Assembly: GCA_035472475.1 (NCBI GenBank) | Contig: DATIPA010000122.1 | Span: 6,157 to 70,156 of the forward strand | Reading direction: 5' to 3' | DNA from: JAFAXD01 sp035472475 | GTDB taxonomy: Bacteria > Pseudomonadota > Alphaproteobacteria > Rhizobiales > Xanthobacteraceae | DNA length: 64,000 bases | Part shown: positions 62,413 to 64,000 of the stretch, piece by piece | How positions within the stretch are numbered: the first letter of the stretch is position 1 | Layout: each line of letters opens with the position of its first letter | Made by a program: the position numbers and the translations under genes | The notes under the pieces: model-generated | Told to the model about the DNA's origin: nothing | Databases searched by the model: none | Seen by the model: the letters and a program-made list of their open reading frames with translations, nothing else

Positions 62413-63393
62413 ATGGCAGGGCGCATTCGCAAGCTCGTCGCCCTTGTCACGCTCGGGCCGATGCTCGCGATCTTCGCGGGACCAGCCAGCGCCGAGACCT
62501 ATCCGGCGCGCTCGGTGCGTATGATCGTGCCGTTTGCTGCGGCTGGCCCGACCGACGTGATCGGGCGGATCGTTGCGCAAAAGCTCTCCGAAGATCTCGG
62601 GCAGCAGTTCTATGTCGAAAATGTCCCCGGAGGGGGCGGCAATACCGGCACTGCGCAAGCCGCCAAATCGGCTGCCGACGGCTACACGATCCTGGTCGTC
62701 AGCACGGGCTTCATCATCAACCCCAGCCTCTACGCCAAGATCCCGTACGACCCGTTCAAGGATTTCGCGCCGGTCACGTTGATTGCGGCGTCGCCGAATG
62801 TGCTGACGGTGTCGCCCTCCGTGCCGGCCAAAAGCGTCAAGGAACTGATCGCTCTGATCAAGGCAAATCCGGGCACATACAGTTTCGCTCAGCCTGGTAC
62901 CGGCTCAACGCCGCACCTCTCGGGCGAATTGTTCAAACTCAGCTTCGGCCTCGACCTCGTCATGGTGCCGTTCACGGGGGCTGGGCCGGCCATCACATCG
63001 ACCATCGGCGGTCACACGCCGATTGCCTTCACCGCGCTGCCGCCGGCGCTCGCCAGCATTCAGGAAGGCAAGCTTCGCGGTCTGGCGGTGCTCACCGGAA
63101 AGCGGGTTGCCGGGCTGCCCGACGTCCCCACCATGGCGGAGGCGGGCGTTCCCGATCAGGAAGCCGACACCTTGACGGGAATCGTGGTCCCGGTCGGAAC
63201 GCCACCGGAGATTGTCGATCTGCTGCACCGGGAGATCGTCAAGATCGTCGCGCTTCCCGACGTGCAGGAGAAGCTCACCGCGCTCGGGTTCATTGCGATC
63301 GCGGACACGCCGGCCGAGTTTGCGGCGCGCCTCAAGGCCGAGTTCGCAAAATGGGCCAAGGTGATCAAGGATGCCGGCATTAAGGCGGACTAA
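62413..63393 (+). CDS. Tripartite tricarboxylate transporter binding protein (Bug/TctC family)
   Basis: 326 residues. Signal peptide about 1-28 (AGPASA), then YPARSVRMIVPFAAAGPTDV, VENVPGGGGNTGTAQAAKS, PYDPFKDFAPVTL and VMVPFTGAGPAITSTIGGHT. Gene GGGAGGG ribosome binding site. It is divergent from the cyclase/ThDP operon across 71 bp and probably supplies its substrate; no TctAB nearby. Confidence 0.9.
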   Translation: MAGRIRKLVALVTLGPMLAIFAGPASAETYPARSVRMIVPFAAAGPTDVIGRIVAQKLSEDLGQQFYVENVPGGGGNTGTAQAAKSAADGYTILVVSTGFIINPSLYAKIPYDPFKDFAPVTLIAASPNVLTVSPSVPAKSVKELIALIKANPGTYSFAQPGTGSTPHLSGELFKLSFGLDLVMVPFTGAGPAITSTIGGHTPIAFTALPPALASIQEGKLRGLAVLTGKRVAGLPDVPTMAEAGVPDQEADTLTGIVVPVGTPPEIVDLLHREIVKIVALPDVQEKLTALGFIAIADTPAEFAARLKAEFAKWAKVIKDAGIKAD

Positions 63394-63569
63394 TGCTGCC
63401 GATCTGAAGATATTGGTCCCCTACCGCACCGGGTGCGGCACTTTTGCGTCTTCGTGCCCAAAAATTTCCAAAAACCGCTGTGGTTCTGTATATACCCGGC
63501 TGCCAACGGCTCCCGGACCGCTGGCGGGGGTCGATAACAATTCGGGTTGTTCCAAGGAGAAGCTTTGCC

Positions 63570-64000
63570 ATGCGCGTTCGCCTTCTCGCGATCGTCCCCG
63601 CATTCTTGTGCCTCGTGTCGACCGCGTTCGCCGCCGATCGGCCGGACGTGAAGGGACTCTATTTGCTCGCCGACTATCCGGCAGTCTCGGTCCAGCCGGG
63701 CACCACCGCCAACATTCCAATCAAGCTGCAGAATTATGGAGTAGCCCCCGAACGGTTCCAGCTGTCCGTGTCGGGAGTGCCCGCGGGTTGGACCGCGACG
63801 CTTCTCGGCGGCGGTCAGCCGATCGCAGCCGCGATGCCGGCAACCGATGCGGGCGTCAGCCTTGAATTGCGTTTGGATGTGCCGGCCAACGCCGGTGCCG
63901 GAACGCAGACGCTGACCGTCAGCGCGGAAGGGCAGGGCAACACGGTGAGCTTGCCGATCGCGGTGACGCTTGCGCAGAAACTTCCGGCCAAGCTCAAGGT
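63570..64000 (+). CDS. NEW3-type (NPCBM-associated) domain protein, 5' part
   Basis: The gene runs off the right edge after 143 residues. Signal peptide about 1-22 (VSTAFAADRP), then an immunoglobulin-like NEW3 domain: VQPGTTANIPIKLQNYGVA, PAGWTATLLGGGQPIAAAMP and VPANAGAGTQTLTVSAEG. In COG1470-like proteins such a domain is repeated and followed by a C-terminal membrane helix. AAGGAGA lies upstream. Rest outside the window. Confidence 0.75.
   Translation, partial: MRVRLLAIVPAFLCLVSTAFAADRPDVKGLYLLADYPAVSVQPGTTANIPIKLQNYGVAPERFQLSVSGVPAGWTATLLGGGQPIAAAMPATDAGVSLELRLDVPANAGAGTQTLTVSAEGQGNTVSLPIAVTLAQKLPAKLK

Overview
This window looks like chromosome from a GC-rich alphaproteobacterium of the Hyphomicrobiales, near the Xanthobacteraceae/Nitrobacteraceae (Pseudolabrys, Rhodoplanes or Bradyrhizobium-like). 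The grounds are the strong GC bias in third codon positions, orphan tripartite-tricarboxylate (Bug-type) binding proteins, a ClpS2-like adaptor, many small secreted proteins with Rhizobiales-style signal peptides, and a GATC-ended palindrome resembling rhizobial intergenic mosaic elements. The assignment is inference from gene content; no rRNA is present. I see no prophage, insertion sequence or CRISPR array.

Layout. 1-2.5 kb: assimilatory sulfate reduction, the end of cysD and an unusual CysN-CysH fusion. 2.7-8.8 kb (minus strand): small membrane protein, ABC-type binding protein, RND efflux pump with its membrane fusion protein. 9.3-12.2 kb: small secreted proteins, ClpS, PRC-barrel protein, and a cytochrome b561 / molybdopterin oxidoreductase pair. 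12.6-15.5 kb: a complete TRAP transporter. 15.7-21.3 kb (minus): a tightly packed cluster of a GT-C-like membrane protein, nucleoside phosphorylase, family 2 glycosyltransferase, radical SAM/SPASM protein and DUF2064 transferase, which I cannot match to a known pathway. 21.4-27.5 kb: MetE-like protein, DenD-like dehydrogenase, CAP and RidA proteins, the wreck of an ABC transporter, and small secreted proteins. 27.7-37.7 kb: amidase, metallo-hydrolase, decayed GlsB gene, aminopeptidase N, lytic transglycosylase, small secreted proteins, tRNA-Val and three candidate small RNAs. 37.8-47 kb: housekeeping metabolism (Gph, RpiA, glutathione reductase, DAHP synthase, NAD synthetase). 47-52.3 kb: Bug protein, EamA transporter, maleylacetoacetate isomerase, hybrid histidine kinase. 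52.7-59.7 kb: cysS, GNAT, citramalate synthase, RraA-type aldolase, YdcF-like protein, rhodanese, GST, Nudix. 59.7-64 kb: ThDP enzyme, cyclase-family hydrolase and Bug protein, then the start of a NEW3-domain protein.

The items most worth a second look are: the CysN-CysH fusion (APS made and reduced in one polypeptide); the radical SAM / phosphorylase / glycosyltransferase cluster, whose enzyme set recalls adenosylation-then-phosphorolysis chemistry; a family of seven ~76-bp palindromes, four of which form two dimers with a conserved 13-nt linker in opposite orientations, and several of which touch coding or translation signals; and minus-strand candidate small RNAs, one with a C-rich anti-Shine-Dalgarno loop and two sharing an identical 15-nt 5' segment.
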